Assembly (NCBI GenBank): GCA_019914995.1
Contig: CM034134.1
Coordinates: 6,580,463 to 6,644,462 of the forward strand
DNA: 64,000 bases
DNA from: Acanthochlamys bracteata
Lineage: Eukaryota; Streptophyta; Magnoliopsida; Pandanales; Velloziaceae
Reading direction: 5' to 3'
Shown here: positions 12,448-25,249 of the stretch, one piece after another
Layout of the letters: each line of letters opens with the position of its first letter
Numbering within the stretch: the stretch's first letter is position 1
The notes under the pieces: model-generated
The model's input: only the letters and a program-made list of their open reading frames with translations
The model's database searches: none
What the model was told of the DNA's origin: nothing
Translations under genes and position numbers: made by a program

Positions 12448-14668
12448 CACTACTACAAATTGGATCTTTACTGACAGCCAAATTTAGTTGGAACTGGCAA
12501 TAAATCGATCGGTAATGTAAGTTACCAATTGAATATATGATAGTCGACAACAATTAGTTGCTAAACGACTTACCGACTAAATTAGAAATTTAGTCGGTAC
12601 TAAACACTAAATTATCGGGTAAACTAGTCTATCGGTAACGGACTAGTTTATTCAGTTCCTATTTTCAATTTACCAACTGAAACTTTTAGTGGGTAAATTC
12701 AATTTACCCATTGAAATTTCTAGCGAGTAATTTTTAATTTACCCACTAATTTTTAATCATTAAATTTGCCTAAAATTATAATCAAGTTTATTAAATGAGA
12801 ACAAACTTATTTATATTCATTAAAAGTTTATACAAAAATCATAAGGATTTATAATTACATATCCAAAAGCCATCGTCATATTAAACACACCAATTCGCCC
12901 ATCCCGAAATTTTCTCATCGTTAAGTCAATTTTTTTCTCATCAGTAAGTACTCCAAACAAGCTGTTTATCTAATCAAAGTACCCTCCAAACAGGCTCTTA
13001 GTCTTATCATTAAGTACTCCAAATGGTCACTAGCTTCAGTAAACCGTCTGAAGTTAGGCATATTGTACAACAAGCAAGGACTATCTCAGCAGCACTTTTG
13101 CAATGTAGATTCACCTTTGAACCTTCCTACATTATTGAGGGAAAAACTAAAGTATAAGAAAGCATCAAGAGATTCCTTTATCAGAGTACATAACCACGCC
13201 ATTGATTTTGGAATTGAGAATGGAGTCACCAATAAAGAGTTTAAGCAGGAAATTAAACAAGCAAAAAGTGGCCTAAAAGATATCTGAACTCTAATAGATC
13301 TCCAAAAATAGATATACTCTACCATTTTTCCAGTAACTACAATTAGAATTAACATTTTAGCTTCTAATAAGCAAATGATTACCAGCTTTACTACAACACT
13401 GCCACACTTCTTCTCTGAGTTGAATGGGAAAACATGAAGAATCAATGATTTGGCTCTTGTCACATCGAACTTTATTCCAAGCTGCTACCCCATATAAGGT
13501 AAACATACATCAAAACAAAATGAAATGAATTTACCAAATATTCAATGTCACCACCATTCTATTATAGAATGAGTTTACCAAAAAGGTAAACATACATCAA
13601 ACAGTTAAGAATTGTGTAAAGAACAAACTCGCTTCTAGTTCAAAAATGTTTCAAGTTGTATTCAGTTAAATGCCTTCATTTAATAGAGTAGTTGACAACC
13701 CATTTATTTAAGAAAACAATGTTGAATACAAGACTCAGAGAATGCAATTACCTGATTAAGGGTCACGGCTCCAATCTTATTACTACAGATTGTGGTTGCT
13801 AAACCCATAGTCTCACACCCAAAAGTCTTAGAACTTGTGAGAGCACTTCCATCAGAAATCTAGAGAAGAAACAAATTCGACGTAGTTTTACAAGCAAGGG
13901 AAGGCCCTATAGCACAGCAACAACCACAATAGTTACCTACAAGCAAACAATAGACAAGCCATGCTTTAGAAAAATCAATAGAAAAAATTAGCACTCGGCA
14001 ATCCATAGATTCACAAAACGGAGTCGGACTTCATCGCAATTGAAGAAGGTAAAAGGCTTAGCAGAGCAAGGGAAGTGTCTGTAGCTGCATAGCGTGGCTG
14101 GAAGGTAGGCAAAGCAGTCCAGCGAAACTTAGGGCATTCACCAGGGTAATAGGTGTCAGAGAAGAAAGAAGGAAAAAAAGAAAAGCACGACGAGAGGACA
14201 AAAATGAAAGGTAGAGGGCATAGGAGAAATGCTCGGTACCGGAGATGACGGGCGTGCCCCAGGAAGGAGATGGTGGGCGGTGGGTAGTAGGCATCGAGGA
14301 AGAAAGAAGGCAAAAAAAAGAAAGAGAAAAAAAGAGGAGATAAGGAAAAATGAGCTTAACTAGTTTGAGATTCAATAACACAATTTACCAATTGAGAAAA
14401 ATTCTCAGTCGGTGAATTGTCGACTAAACAATAAACAATCTGGTAAAATTACCAAGTGAAAATAAGTTTAGTCGTTGATTGAGATAGATTATCGATTCAA
14501 TTGTATTTGAGTCAGTAAACAAGCTGGCTTACTGACTGACAATTCAATTAGTCTTGAAATGCAAAAATTTATCGACTAAATTTTTCTCGGTCGGTATTGA
14601 TAGATTTGCCGACTATATTGTTGCAGTCAATATTTTTTCAATCATTGAAGATTATTTTTGTAGTACTG
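12448..14668. mobile_element. Non-autonomous CACTA transposon (copy 1)
   Basis: The left end is CACTACTACAAATTGGATC. The right end, reverse complemented, is CAGTACTACAAAAATAATC, a CACTA-type inverted repeat with mismatches. The flanking 3 bp are TGT on the left and AGT on the right, so the duplication is imperfect. Both ends carry many inverted copies of a subterminal motif near TTTAGTCGGTA / ACCGACTAAA (12480-12760 and 14390-14640), the usual transposase-binding arrangement. At 2.2 kb with no transposase, it must have moved by help from another element. It lies inside the first Sirevirus-like LTR. Confidence 0.75.
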
Positions 14669-16225
14669 AGTATACATGCATATTCACTATATTGCAACAA
14701 CGACACATCACAACAATGTACTAAATGGAGATATTATACTAAGTGATGTAAAATTTGAAACTGACAAGCAGATTGCTATACGAAGAGCTACCGTACAAGA
14801 TTCACAAGATGAAATCCAAGCATCCTTCTATTACATGTCAGAGTTGATATTGTCAATTCATCAAAGTAATAACACATTTCAATTAATTACCAATCATCAA
14901 TGAAACCAAGTTCACAAGTTGTATGTCGTAGTAAATTAACCAAAGCCATCTTAGAGCTAATGAACACCCTACAAGAACCTCACCTAATTGATTGATGAAG
15001 TAAGAAGGACGAATTGAGCTTGATCCACTCTAATCACATGGGTCATCCTCCTCATGCTAGGGGCTGCTAGAAAGATGATGAAATTCACAGTAGACAAGAA
15101 GAAGTGCACACGAGAACAGTTGAATTATAGACATCCTCATTTAATGATGTAGAAGAAAAATCAAATCAATCCAATCCATATCAGCTTGTTGGCCTAGTAA
15201 AGATAATGATCCTAGTTGAATTACAGACATCTTCATTGAGAACGATTGAAAACCCAGCCGTTGAAGATAAATCAGTTGTTGAGACTCACCTGATGGAGTT
15301 TAACAGGTGGCTGGATCTAGATAAAGAGATACTGTAGTAGATGCGAGAGAGATAACCGAGGCGATTTCTACGTTAGTAGATTAGAAATTTGTCAGCCTGA
15401 GAGTAGAAACATATAAGATGAAGAAGATGGACAAAATGGGAAGAAGAAGTAAGAAAAACACAACATAGAATATCATATAGAGCTACATACAAGAGGGAAA
15501 GCACTTTATAGAGCTGACACACTACCAGTCTCTACTTGCTACTGAGGTTACTAAGGTAACACATTTTGCACTTCATTTGATCCTCACCTTATTCTTATTG
15601 AGTTTAAACTCCACTTGTGGGAGAGAGATCTCATGCTATAAACTGAGACAATAATTTGTATCACACCCAACATACTAGAACCTTTGTGAGAAGGGCTTGG
15701 TTAAGCCTTTTCAGTTGTACTAGTTTCTTAAGAAACTACGTGTTTACACAAGACTTTCGCTAAGGCTTTGTGCGTCTGCAGCTAAAGAGACTCAAGAATG
15801 TAGGAGGCTACTTTGGTAGACTCTCGGAGATAACCAATTAAGGCAAGAGTGTTTGACTAAACACAATACCTTGGTACTGTAACAATTTAATAAGGATTAG
15901 TGAATTTCACTCTTGACCAAGAGTGACAGTGGATGTTGGCAAATTCATTTGTCGAACAACATAAATCTTCCGTGTCTGTGTGTGGTAAATAATTTTGTTA
16001 TTTTGTTTAAGCTTGAACGAAATAGAAAACACCTTCTATGTGAAAGATTCAACTGCATTTCAAATGATTAAAATGTTCCATTTTGTTTAACTCACCTTTA
16101 TGCAGAAAACTGTTTACGACTAATCGACTACAATACTGCTATTTTATTGGAAATTTAGTATCCTAAATTTTAGCTAGTAACTCAATTCACATCTCTCTTC
16201 TTAAGTTGGTTTTGTAAGTTTAAAT

Positions 16226-16240
16226 ATTGGTAAAATAGCG
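16226..16240 (+). other. Degenerate primer-binding site
   Basis: ATTGGTAAAATAGCG follows the LTR end and resembles the initiator-methionine tRNA complement TGGTATCAGAGC used by copia elements, with several substitutions. Confidence 0.45.
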
Positions 16241-16284
16241 TTCCTCGGAAAAGAAAGTTTTATGATTTTGAGATAAAATATCCA

Positions 16285-18480
16285 TATGGCTTACCTTGTC
16301 TATGTTGCAACTTATGAAAGATCTTCAAACAGACCTCCCACTTTGGACAGATCAAATTACCATTGCTAGAAGACGAAAATGGCAGTGTTCATTTGAGGAC
16401 AAGACTTCTTGCTTTGGAAAATTGTATGTGATTGACCCGTTGTGCCTACCAAAGTGGACACAATTGGAAGAACTATAGAAAAGCCCCAAAAAGAGTTTAC
16501 TTATGAAGACAATCGTTCTATATATGTGTTCTTGACTCTAATAAATTTAACCGAATTTTTTCTGATAGCACAACAAATAAAATATGGGATCAACTTTAAG
16601 TAACGCACGAAGGAACTTTGCAATTCAAAGAAACTCGTGTAGATTTGTTAATGCATGACTACAAAAATTTCAAAATTAGCAAAGGTGAGACCAATACCCA
16701 AATGTATCATACATTCACTAATATTATAAATTACTTGAAGAATTTAGGAAAAGCTGAAGATATTGTGAGCCGTGCTACCAATATTCGGATCCAAAGTGGA
16801 TGTATTAGAAGGAAATTCTAGTTTTTCACAGATGACAGTTAGCGAACATTTAACTTATGACCAAATAGCTATCTTTGGACAAAATAGAAGATCCGCTGGA
16901 AGGACTGACACAAAGAACCACCTACCAGTAAGTAAGTAGCTCCTCCTCAAACAAAGAAAATGATATTAATTTACTAATCAAAAAGTTCAGGAAGTTTTCA
17001 AAGAAGAACTGCGAAAGAGGAGGAACTGACGACAACTGCCAGTGTAGCAAAAAATAATGACACTTTAGATGTGACTATCCACTGCTAAAGAAAGCTAGAA
17101 GCAAATATCAAAAAATATGATAAAAGAAGTGAAGGAATGGAGTGACGAAGATATTTTATCAACTTATCTATCCGAATCAAATGAAGGAGAGTCACAATAA
17201 ACAAATCAATGCTTTATAGCTGATAGCAAACATTACAGCGAGGTAAGTATCTCTGAATGTGATGATTCAAATGAAGTTTTACAAGCAATGTTTGATGCAT
17301 TGTTTGCCAAATATTTCAATGCTAAATAATGTATAAATCAGTAAAAATGTTTGCGTAAAGTGAAAAGAGAAATGAAAGATTAATGAGTGAACACAACTGT
17401 ATTAGGAAAGATGATTTATATGCTAAAAATGCAATTTTGATATCTGAATAAGCTCACTTTATATGCTATGTATGTAATCTTGATATATGAAAATATTGTT
17501 TTGCATGCTAAGAATAAATAATTGATTGAGTCAAAGCAAAAACTGCATGCAAAAAGGATGTTTATGTTTCTTATGAGTACCCGAGTAGTTATAACATAAC
17601 ATAAGTTTCAACCTCTGAAAATTTGCTCGAGAAGATTAGTTAGCTTGAAAAGCAAAATCAAGCACTCGGGGATGTTTGGGAGTGCTTTTGAAAAGTAGCT
17701 TTTCTAAAACGAAAATATTTTGAGAATGTTTGAGAAACGAGTTCTGTATTTTTTATCTCATAAAAAAGAATAAATATAAGTAATAACAAGATCTTACGAC
17801 ATAAATATTTTTGTACTTTATAAATTTTTAATAAAATTTCTGTAGAATGTTGTAGAAGGTTTATGGAAAACTTGCTAAAAAGTTGGAATGCGAAGTGCAT
17901 ATAAAATAATCCGAATAACACCGAAGTGCTGAGATTGAAGTATGCTCTATACTCGACTTTAGAGTTTTCATGGATGACTAAAATGACATGATCAAGAAGG
18001 TAGATATGCTCCATGATAAAAACTTGAAGTTACTAGAAGATAACAATAATTTAAGGAATGATGCCCAAAACCTAGACAATTAAGAACAAAGATCTACATG
18101 CATCTCTTGCTAGATTTCTGAAAGGTAAAGATAGGTTAAATGGAGTGCTGAGTTCTCAAGGTAGAGTGTGTAGAAAAGTAACTGTATTTATGCCAAGCAA
18201 CAAGTACCTTGCAGCAAACAGAGCCACTGGTACGAAAACTTTTAAGGCCGCAAGCATTCACTCTTTCAACAGGTTTGTCACTGATAAAGTCTACTCTACT
18301 ACTCCTTTTATTAAGTGTCTTCATCATGCTAGAAAGGGTCATTTGATTAGATCCTGTTGGTATAAGAAGAATGAAAGCAATATGAAGGTACAATGGGTTT
18401 CTAGGCGAACTACAACACCAACCAATGATGAAGACCCAAAAAGATTTGGGTAGCAAAGAGGTAAGTTTTTTCTTTTAGTG
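16285..18480 (+). pseudogene. Sirevirus-like gag remnant
   Basis: The N-terminal part at about 16280-16820 matches plant copia gag (UBN2-like), with IWDQL, VTHEGTLQFKETRVDLLMHD, YKNFKISKGETN and FTNIINYLKNLGKAED in order. A first knuckle remnant lies at about 17035-17095 (CQCSK, HFRCDYPLLKKARSKYQK). A second near 18320-18400 reads CLHHARKGHLIRSCW, with histidine in place of the second cysteine, and is followed by WVSRRTTTPTNDEDPKRFG, the end usually seen just before protease in Sireviruses. The long gag with two knuckles is typical of that lineage. Stops and shifts are scattered through it. No pol follows. Confidence 0.7.
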
Positions 18481-20178
18481 GTAAAGGGATCATAGTGGGC
18501 AAAGGAATCATAGCGGGCAAAGGTAAGTATCTTTGTGGTACATTAGTTTTGATGATTTTCAGAACTTTGATGAAGTTTTAGTGTTTAAGTAATAATACTC
18601 CTACTGAATTTTTTATGTAATTTTTTATTGATCCTTTTCTCAATCATATTTGGTTTGTGATGTTGATTTCTCTTTAAAATTTGATTTCCTTTCATGAAGC
18701 TTATGGAATTGTGTTTAATTATTGAATTTGTTGTTGCCCTTTATGTTTGTGCTAGAATCTAATCTTACACTTTTGAGATACCTTGAGAATGAAAGGGGAA
18801 GATGGCAAGATGAGGATGCGTATGCATATTGACCGTAAAAAATGATCAAATGATGATAACCTGTCAAAGCAAATCAATGCTACTAAATCAACATCTTTCA
18901 ACTAAAACTCCTTTTATTAATTTGATTTTGCAGGTGTCATATTAAGATGAAAAGTTGATATTGAAAGAATGAGTACAAGCTCTTTATAGATTGAAAGCTC
19001 TCTACTAAGGAGGAGAGTAAGCATTATAATGAGGTTTACATAAACGAATAATAGTTCATTGCAGGAGAATTCTCTTGCCTAACTATTGCTTATTACTTTT
19101 ATAATTTTATTTCCTGTGAAATGCTATCGAATCTTTAATAGCTGAATGCATTTACAAGTGAAAGAAAAAGCATATGTTAAGGAGAGCATGCAAAACTTAT
19201 CCAAATTACTAAAATCAACACAATTGCTGGATGCAACATGCGCTCTATAGCAGTGTAGACAAAAGTGACCTTTTTAAACCAATTTGTCCACAAGCAAGAA
19301 GCAAATATAAGTAAATTATTTTTGGAGGTAAATAATTCCATTTTATGTTGATTTTAATGATTTATCAAGTTTTAAACTGGTTTTTACTTAGAAATATTAT
19401 TAGTTTTACATTATTGTGGAATGAAAGAGGTGAATTTTTGCAACTTGTATCTTTAAAATGGGATAAAAATTATGATAACAAATTGATTTTGCAATTTTCA
19501 ATAACGCAGTTTGAACAAAGACAGTGAGGAAGACATATTTTTGCAGAAAGTTAGTCGCATAATATTCAGCTGAAATTCAAATAGAGGAACAACTTTTTGT
19601 TGGATATTCCTTAAAAATAAGAGCTGCTACTATTGTGCCTTATCAAGACAAATACAAGTCTATCCATCTACAAGAATATAACAAGAGTTATGCCATGCAT
19701 TATACTTGTGAGAGAAGAAACCTTCGTCCGGAAGATAAGGTTATTCTATTTTTTGCTTGGATAATGACAGTAAAGGTAAAGCAAGGTAAAATATATATAC
19801 ACGTGTTGCTCCTTGGTTTACACAAATACATATCCTTCTGCATTATGAACATATGCTTCATAAATCTTTCATGAGCATCCTATTACAATTATATATTTTT
19901 TTTTATTGCTTGATAACCTGCCACTCCTTTTGTGATGAAAAAAGGGGAGAGATAAAAATTATTGTGTGCAAGAAAATGAAATGCATTTGGTAAGCAGGAG
20001 AATTCATTTAAATAGAATCAAGAGAATTCTTACATTCTATATCTTGTAACAAAACCCCTCTCTTTATTTATAATGTGTACCACATTAAGGGGAGTTATTA
20101 CTTTTGTTAAATGGTGTTTAATTAGAATAATAAATCAGTAATTACTAATAATTTTTGTCAGTATAAAAATTAAAAGAT
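18481..20178 (+). mobile_element. 3' internal non-coding region of the gag-only Sirevirus-like element
   Basis: After gag there is no protease, integrase or RT. About 1.7 kb of T-rich sequence runs to the 3' LTR. It holds purine runs typical of repeated polypurine tracts in Sireviruses (GATGAAAAAAGGGGAGAGA at about 19935 and a weak AAAATTAAAAGATTG directly before the LTR). The open stretch at 19635-19874 has no recognisable product. Confidence 0.5.
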
Positions 20179-22249
20179 TGTTAGAACTCCAAGGTTGATT
20201 TTGATGATGAATTAAGAATTATAATTTATGAGTTAGGTGGATTAATTGTTTAAACTAAACTGTGTAGAATTATAAGGGCAAATTCTTCCTACATAATAGC
20301 TAGCTATCCTAACTATTATTTATCAAGCAAAAAATTAAAAAATTACTAATTGTTGAAGCCAACAGAATAGAGTCAGACAGAGCACAATAGGGGAATCCTT
20401 TACAGCAAAAAGTGGACTCAATAGAAACCAACTGACTAGAATGCAGCTATTTTATTGATATGATAGAAGGTGATCTCATGTATATTTTATAGATAGTTTG
20501 AAGCATGATGGAAACTTTGTTTGAGCCTAATCTTTTTTATCAAAGTTAGAGCAATATGCACACAACAATATTGATCCAAGAGATTATCAAATCTTCGTCT
20601 ATAAAAGCCTAGAAAAATCGTAGATTGGAATAAATTTAGAAAACTGTGCTGTAGAAAATTAGATAAAGCTAGAGCCAAATGTTAAATGAAGCTGGGATTC
20701 CATACTTGTTAAAAACAAAATTTTGAGGACTTACTGAGCATCATATCCACTACTAATTCACACGAAGAAACACAGATTATAGTGCCAAAACAAAGAATAT
20801 AGTGCCAAAGTACTATCAGAATCATTCTGCCAACAACCCATATTTGAGTTCAAGAGTGACAATTTAGTGTTCAATCAAAGAGAAGTTAAAGAGCTATAAG
20901 AAGTATACATACATATGATCCACTTTGTTGCTAGAATAATACATCACAACAACATACTATATGTAGCTAGTATACTAACTGATGTCCCTCTGTTGCTACA
21001 ACAATACATCACAGTAACACTCTATAAAGAGCTAGCATACAAGATTCACAAGATGAAATCCAAGCATCCTTCCATTGCATGTCTGAGTTGATATTCTAAA
21101 GCATCAAGGTGATAACACATGCCAATTATCTACCAAAAATCAATGGAAAATAAGTTCACAAGTTGTAGATCATAGTAAGGAATTTGGCTATAGCCATCTT
21201 GGTGCCATTGAATACCCTACGAGAACCTCACCAAACTGATCAATGGAAAGAGAAGGATAAATCGAAATTGACAAGGAGAAAGATTGAAAATCCAGTCATT
21301 AAAGATAACAGCCGATGAGACTCACCCTGTGGAGCTTAATAGGTAGCAATTAGAAGATCTAAATAAATAGACTTGTAACAGGCGCTAGGGAGATAACCGA
21401 GGTGATTTCGTAAGCAGATTAAAAATTCTTCGCCCTGAGAAGAGAAACATAAAAGAGGAAGAAGATGGAAAAAATAGGGAGTAGAAGTAGAGAAAACACA
21501 ACATAGAATATAGAGCTATATATAAGATAAAGCACTTATACAGAGCCAACACATTACTACTCTCTACTTGCTGCCTGAACTTGATGAGACAATGGCATTT
21601 TCCTTTGATCCTCTCCTTATGCTTATTGAGTTAAACTTACCTGTGAGAGAGAGACTTGTTATAAACCTAGACAAAGTTGTAGCACATCCAACACAGTAGG
21701 ATCTCTATTAGAAGGACTTGGCTAAGCCTTTTAGGTAATACTAATATTGTAAGAAGCTACGTGTTTGCACAAAACCTTAGGCAAAGCTTGTGGGTTACGG
21801 TCAGAGAGATTCGGGAGTCTAGGAGGCTGATTTGGTTCGTCGCGATGAGAGAACTAGTTAAGGCAATATTTAGCTAAACAAATTGCTTGATGTTGTAGCA
21901 ATTTAATAAGAATTAGTGGATTTCACTCTTGACGAACAGTGACCATAGACATAGGCAAATGCATTTGCCGAACTACATAAATTTCGCATATTTATGTGTA
22001 GTGAATAATTTCCTTATTTTATTTGCACTTCAGCTAAACAAAATATATTAACTCTTCTATGTGCAAAATCAGCTATATTCCAGTCGCATAGAATGTTTTA
22101 TTTTGTTTAACTCACCTCTATAGAAAATTATTTACGACTAGTCGATTATAGTGCTGCTATTTTATTCGAAAATTTAATATCCGAAATTTTTAACTACCAA
22201 CTCAATTCAGAACTTTTCTCTTGAGTTGTTTGTGCATGTTTGCCAAACA
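20179..22249 (+). repeat. 3' LTR of the Sirevirus-like element
   Basis: It begins TGTTAGAACTCCAAGG, follows a purine-rich stretch, and aligns with the interrupted LTR at 11273-16224. It is about 2.07 kb. The end near GCCAAACA is approximate. The copies differ by many substitutions and indels, so the insertion is old. Confidence 0.65.
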
Positions 22250-22998
22250 ACAACAAAAATGAAAGAGAAGCATGCATACGATATAGCAAAATTTTAACTT
22301 GCTAGCATTTACATTAAATTGTAGGAAGAGAAAGATTGCAGTTTATACCTGTAGAATTAAACATAGATTGAAAGGTAAATTGCTGTGACTACATGCATGA
22401 ATAGTACAAGTAATATGAGTCGTACAAACTCTAGTATCTATTAAAATCAGCATTCTTATGTAAGGTAAATTAAAAAGAAATAATATGATAAAAGAGGCAT
22501 GATCCATGAGAACTACAATCTAACTTGACGAAAGACCTCATGCCTTTGAAGCTAAAGAGATGTGCTCAGTCATGACATGAAAATCAGTAGTGGATATCAG
22601 GGACTATAAAACGCTTTGGCTAAGAACAATCCATGAGAATAGAGTTATGATAAAAAGGAACAATTTTTTTTAATAGCTTCAATACTACTCTTGCATTAAG
22701 ATGACATAGGTAAACAAGAAATTAGCTCTAAAGTTTACCATTGAAAGTGCAACATCATCAGAGCCAATGACTATGATAGAATACAGATGGCCAGAAAAAA
22801 GGAGTCCAGCATTATCTTCTCAACACTCCATTAAGTAATTCTTGAAGCATAATCTAGCTATAATAGGCTGTAAAAGCTATAAATGAATAGAATGATCTTA
22901 CTTTGTCAAACATTCATATGTTTGAACTGGTTGCTTGCATGATCCACACAAGGATTGAGGACTATATTGAAGCTGGTGGCCAAGCTACCCTTGGAAAC
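22250..22998. other. Non-coding stretch between LTR and RhoGAP-like exons
   Basis: No element or gene is recognisable. It lies on the downstream side of the minus-strand exons at 22999-23241 and could hold decayed intron sequence of the same gene. Confidence 0.4.
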
Positions 22999-23241
22999 CT
23001 GCAACCGTTGTTTCAAGTTGATAATATCTGCCAAAGCAATAGCGATATCCTCCAGATATGCTTTTGTCTTCAGAATTGCAAAAGCATATAAGAATCCACA
23101 TAATTCAAGCAATTTTCTGTAGGTAACTCCTATTATATCGCATACCATGCTATCCATAATACCAACAGCTAACGAATGCCTAGGTTGCAAGTTTGTTAGT
23201 CTAGATTCTAGAGCTGCCCGCTTGTCTCTTTCTCTTTGTAA
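22999..23241 (-). pseudogene. Two exons resembling a REN-type plant RhoGAP
   Basis: On the minus strand, 23241-23146 (32 codons) reads LQRERDKRAALESRL, continues to GIMDSM and ends at a GT. After a 78-bp intron-like gap, 23067-22999 (23 codons) reads TKAYLEDIAIALADIINLKQ and ends in LQ at a GT donor. From memory, the C-terminal coiled coil of REN-type Rho GTPase-activating proteins reads close to RAALE..., MDSKT, then AELEEIALAEADV and LKQKV. The order, the phase-0 junction after MDS-x and the residues agree. An AAG to ATG change would turn the family's MDSK into MDSM. Such proteins inactivate ROP GTPases. No GAP or PH domain is visible nearby, so this is a fragment. The family call rests on a short match. 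Confidence 0.5.
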
Positions 23242-23775
23242 CTATTGTAGAAGAGACTCTACATGTTTCCAAGATAGATGTATGAAGAAATTGGTGAAAG
23301 GGGTCATCTAATTTATTGCTTAGATGATTCTTTACATACACTCATACTTTAGGTTCAGAAGACACTTGATCAGCAAGTACAACAATCAGTCATAAACATA
23401 GTCACATGTAATTGGTTTAGGATTAAAAGTAATGATAAAAGAGAATATATGAATTAAGAAATTGGTGAAAATTTCTTGGTTAGAAGATCCTTCACACACT
23501 CGAGTAGTATGCCTTCATCAAGAAAGAAGAATTTCAGAAAAGTATTCTACAGTGAGTATGCAGTTAATGAATCCTTCTCTTCAACTATTTTATTAAGTGC
23601 TTTCACTATAGTAAGGTCATAGTATAAACACTCACCAGTATAAAAAGAATGCTAATAAAGTAAAAAAGGATGTGGGTTCCAAAAGAAACTATTAGTAGTA
23701 GTAACTCTCTTGCATCCAAAGCAATTTGGGTAACTAAACATTAAAACTTTTTGTAGAAAGAAGAAGGCAATATGG

Positions 23776-24180
23776 TGGTACTTGGACAGCGACTGCTTGA
23801 GACACATAAGTGAAAATGAGAAATGCTTCACTCATCTTCAAAGGCAATATGGTCGTAATGTCATTCTTGGATACAATAACAAATGCGAAATAATTGTTAT
23901 TGGTAAAATTGACAATCCTTCATGTTTGGATGTTGAAGGAGTAAAACATAACCTACTAAGTATAAGTGAATTTTGTGACAATGTCTTTAAAGTGAACTTC
24001 AATAATTATTGCTGTTCCATTGTCAACCTGTCATTAAGGGAAGAAGTATTAAATGGTAAAAGTGAAGGTAATTTATACATTCTATATTTTGATGGTTTTC
24101 TTAACCGTAAAATGTGTTTCTTGCTAGTCAATAGTAAAGTAACTGGCTTTGACATAGAAGACTTGGACACTACAGAATAA
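23776..24180 (+). pseudogene. Sirevirus-like protease/pre-integrase remnant
   Basis: WYLDSDCLRHISENEKCFTH matches the copia protease start WYLDSGCSRHMTG. The catalytic Asp is kept but the invariant glycine is now Asp. VEGVKHNLLSISEFCD downstream is the highly conserved LKHNLLSISQLCD block. This part of 134 codons is open and ends at a stop at 24180. Confidence 0.7.
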
Positions 24181-24870
24181 AGTTCTCTTCAAACTCTCTA
24201 AACTAAATCTAGTTAAATGCCTGCCTGAAGCAAAAAGTATAGTTTATAAAACTTGTGTGATGCTTGAGCCAAAGCTAAGCAAATTAGATCCTCGTTTATG
24301 CCCAAGCAGGCAGTTACAACAAGCAAAACACATCAACTATTGTGTATGGACTTGTTTAGAACCTCACGAGGTATAAGCTTAGGAGGTTAGTACGACTGCT
24401 TTATGATTATTCATGATTCAGCTGGGTATTCTTTCTTGCATATAAAAATGATGCCTTCAAATTCTTCACCAAATCGAATTCATTTAAAACCTAGACATCC
24501 TCAACAAAATAGCGTTGTGGAAAAAAATCGAATGCTTGGTACAATGGTTAAAACCATGTTGTTGAAGCAAAAAGTTGCCTAAGTACTTTTAGGCTGAAGC
24601 TGTTAACACAGCATGTCATATAATCAATTGCGCATTAATTAGACCCATTCTTAATAAAACCTATACGAACTTCTAAAGAAAGAAACTCCAATATTGCATG
24701 CTTTAGAAATTAGTACCTTTGGATGCAAATATTTCGTTCTTAATAATGGTAAAGATAACCTTGAAAATTTTGATGCTAAGGTTGATGAGGATAACTTTCT
24801 TGGATATACTCCAACTCTAAGACATATAGAATTTTAAATAAAAGAACTATGGTTGTTGAAAAATATGTCT
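24181..24870 (+). pseudogene. Sirevirus-like integrase remnant
   Basis: The piece around 24485-24570 reads HPQQNSVVEKNRMLGTMVKTML, close to the conserved QQNGVVERKNR block that carries the catalytic glutamate. Further on, AEAVNTACHIINCALIRPILNKT matches the block after it. Stops occur every 10-30 codons. Confidence 0.6.
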
Positions 24871-25249
24871 GTGGTATTTGATGAGACTAACATTAGGCCA
24901 AAAAAGGAATCATATCTGATGCAGGTTCAAAAGTAGAGGTATTATACCATTCGCTAGAAAAATAGCAAGGAACTTTAGAGTAAGAGTTAGCAGACAATTA
25001 GCCACCTGAGATGCAGACAAAGTGAGAAAGTCAAGTTAAGCAACTTGATTTACCTAGAGATGACGAAATAATTCCTAGAATTTTCAAAAGATCTATTCAT
25101 CCATAGGAGAACATCATAGGTAATGTGAATGAAGTATAAGAAAACTAAATCTCAATTAGGAACAATTTTAGAGAATATTCTGCATTTGTGTCAAACCATG
25201 TAAGTGTATTCTTCATGCTTTGAAAGATAGTTCACAGATTGTTGCTATG

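Larger units (their letters stand above)
11273..16224 (+). repeat. 5' LTR of a Sirevirus-like element, interrupted by CACTA
   Basis: This matches the LTR at 20179-22249 along its length: the start (TGTTCCAACTTC vs TGTTAGAACTCC), GTTGAAGCCAACAGAATAGA at about 11441, the block at 15250-15450, and the 3' part with CTGCTATTTTATT and the adjoining AATTTAGTATCC at 16135-16165. It is followed by a degenerate primer-binding site. It is inflated by a CACTA insertion (12448-14668) and by a second stretch at about 11900-12340 absent from the other copy. Confidence 0.7.

Noticed and set aside
13063-13463. Overlapping open frames on both strands inside the first CACTA
   Set aside because: No family recognised, no splice context and both directions equally open; kept as unexplained interior of a non-autonomous element.
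14011-14381. Two overlapping minus-strand frames rich in S, F, L and P
   Set aside because: Low-complexity translation of a purine-rich stretch; no conserved motif.
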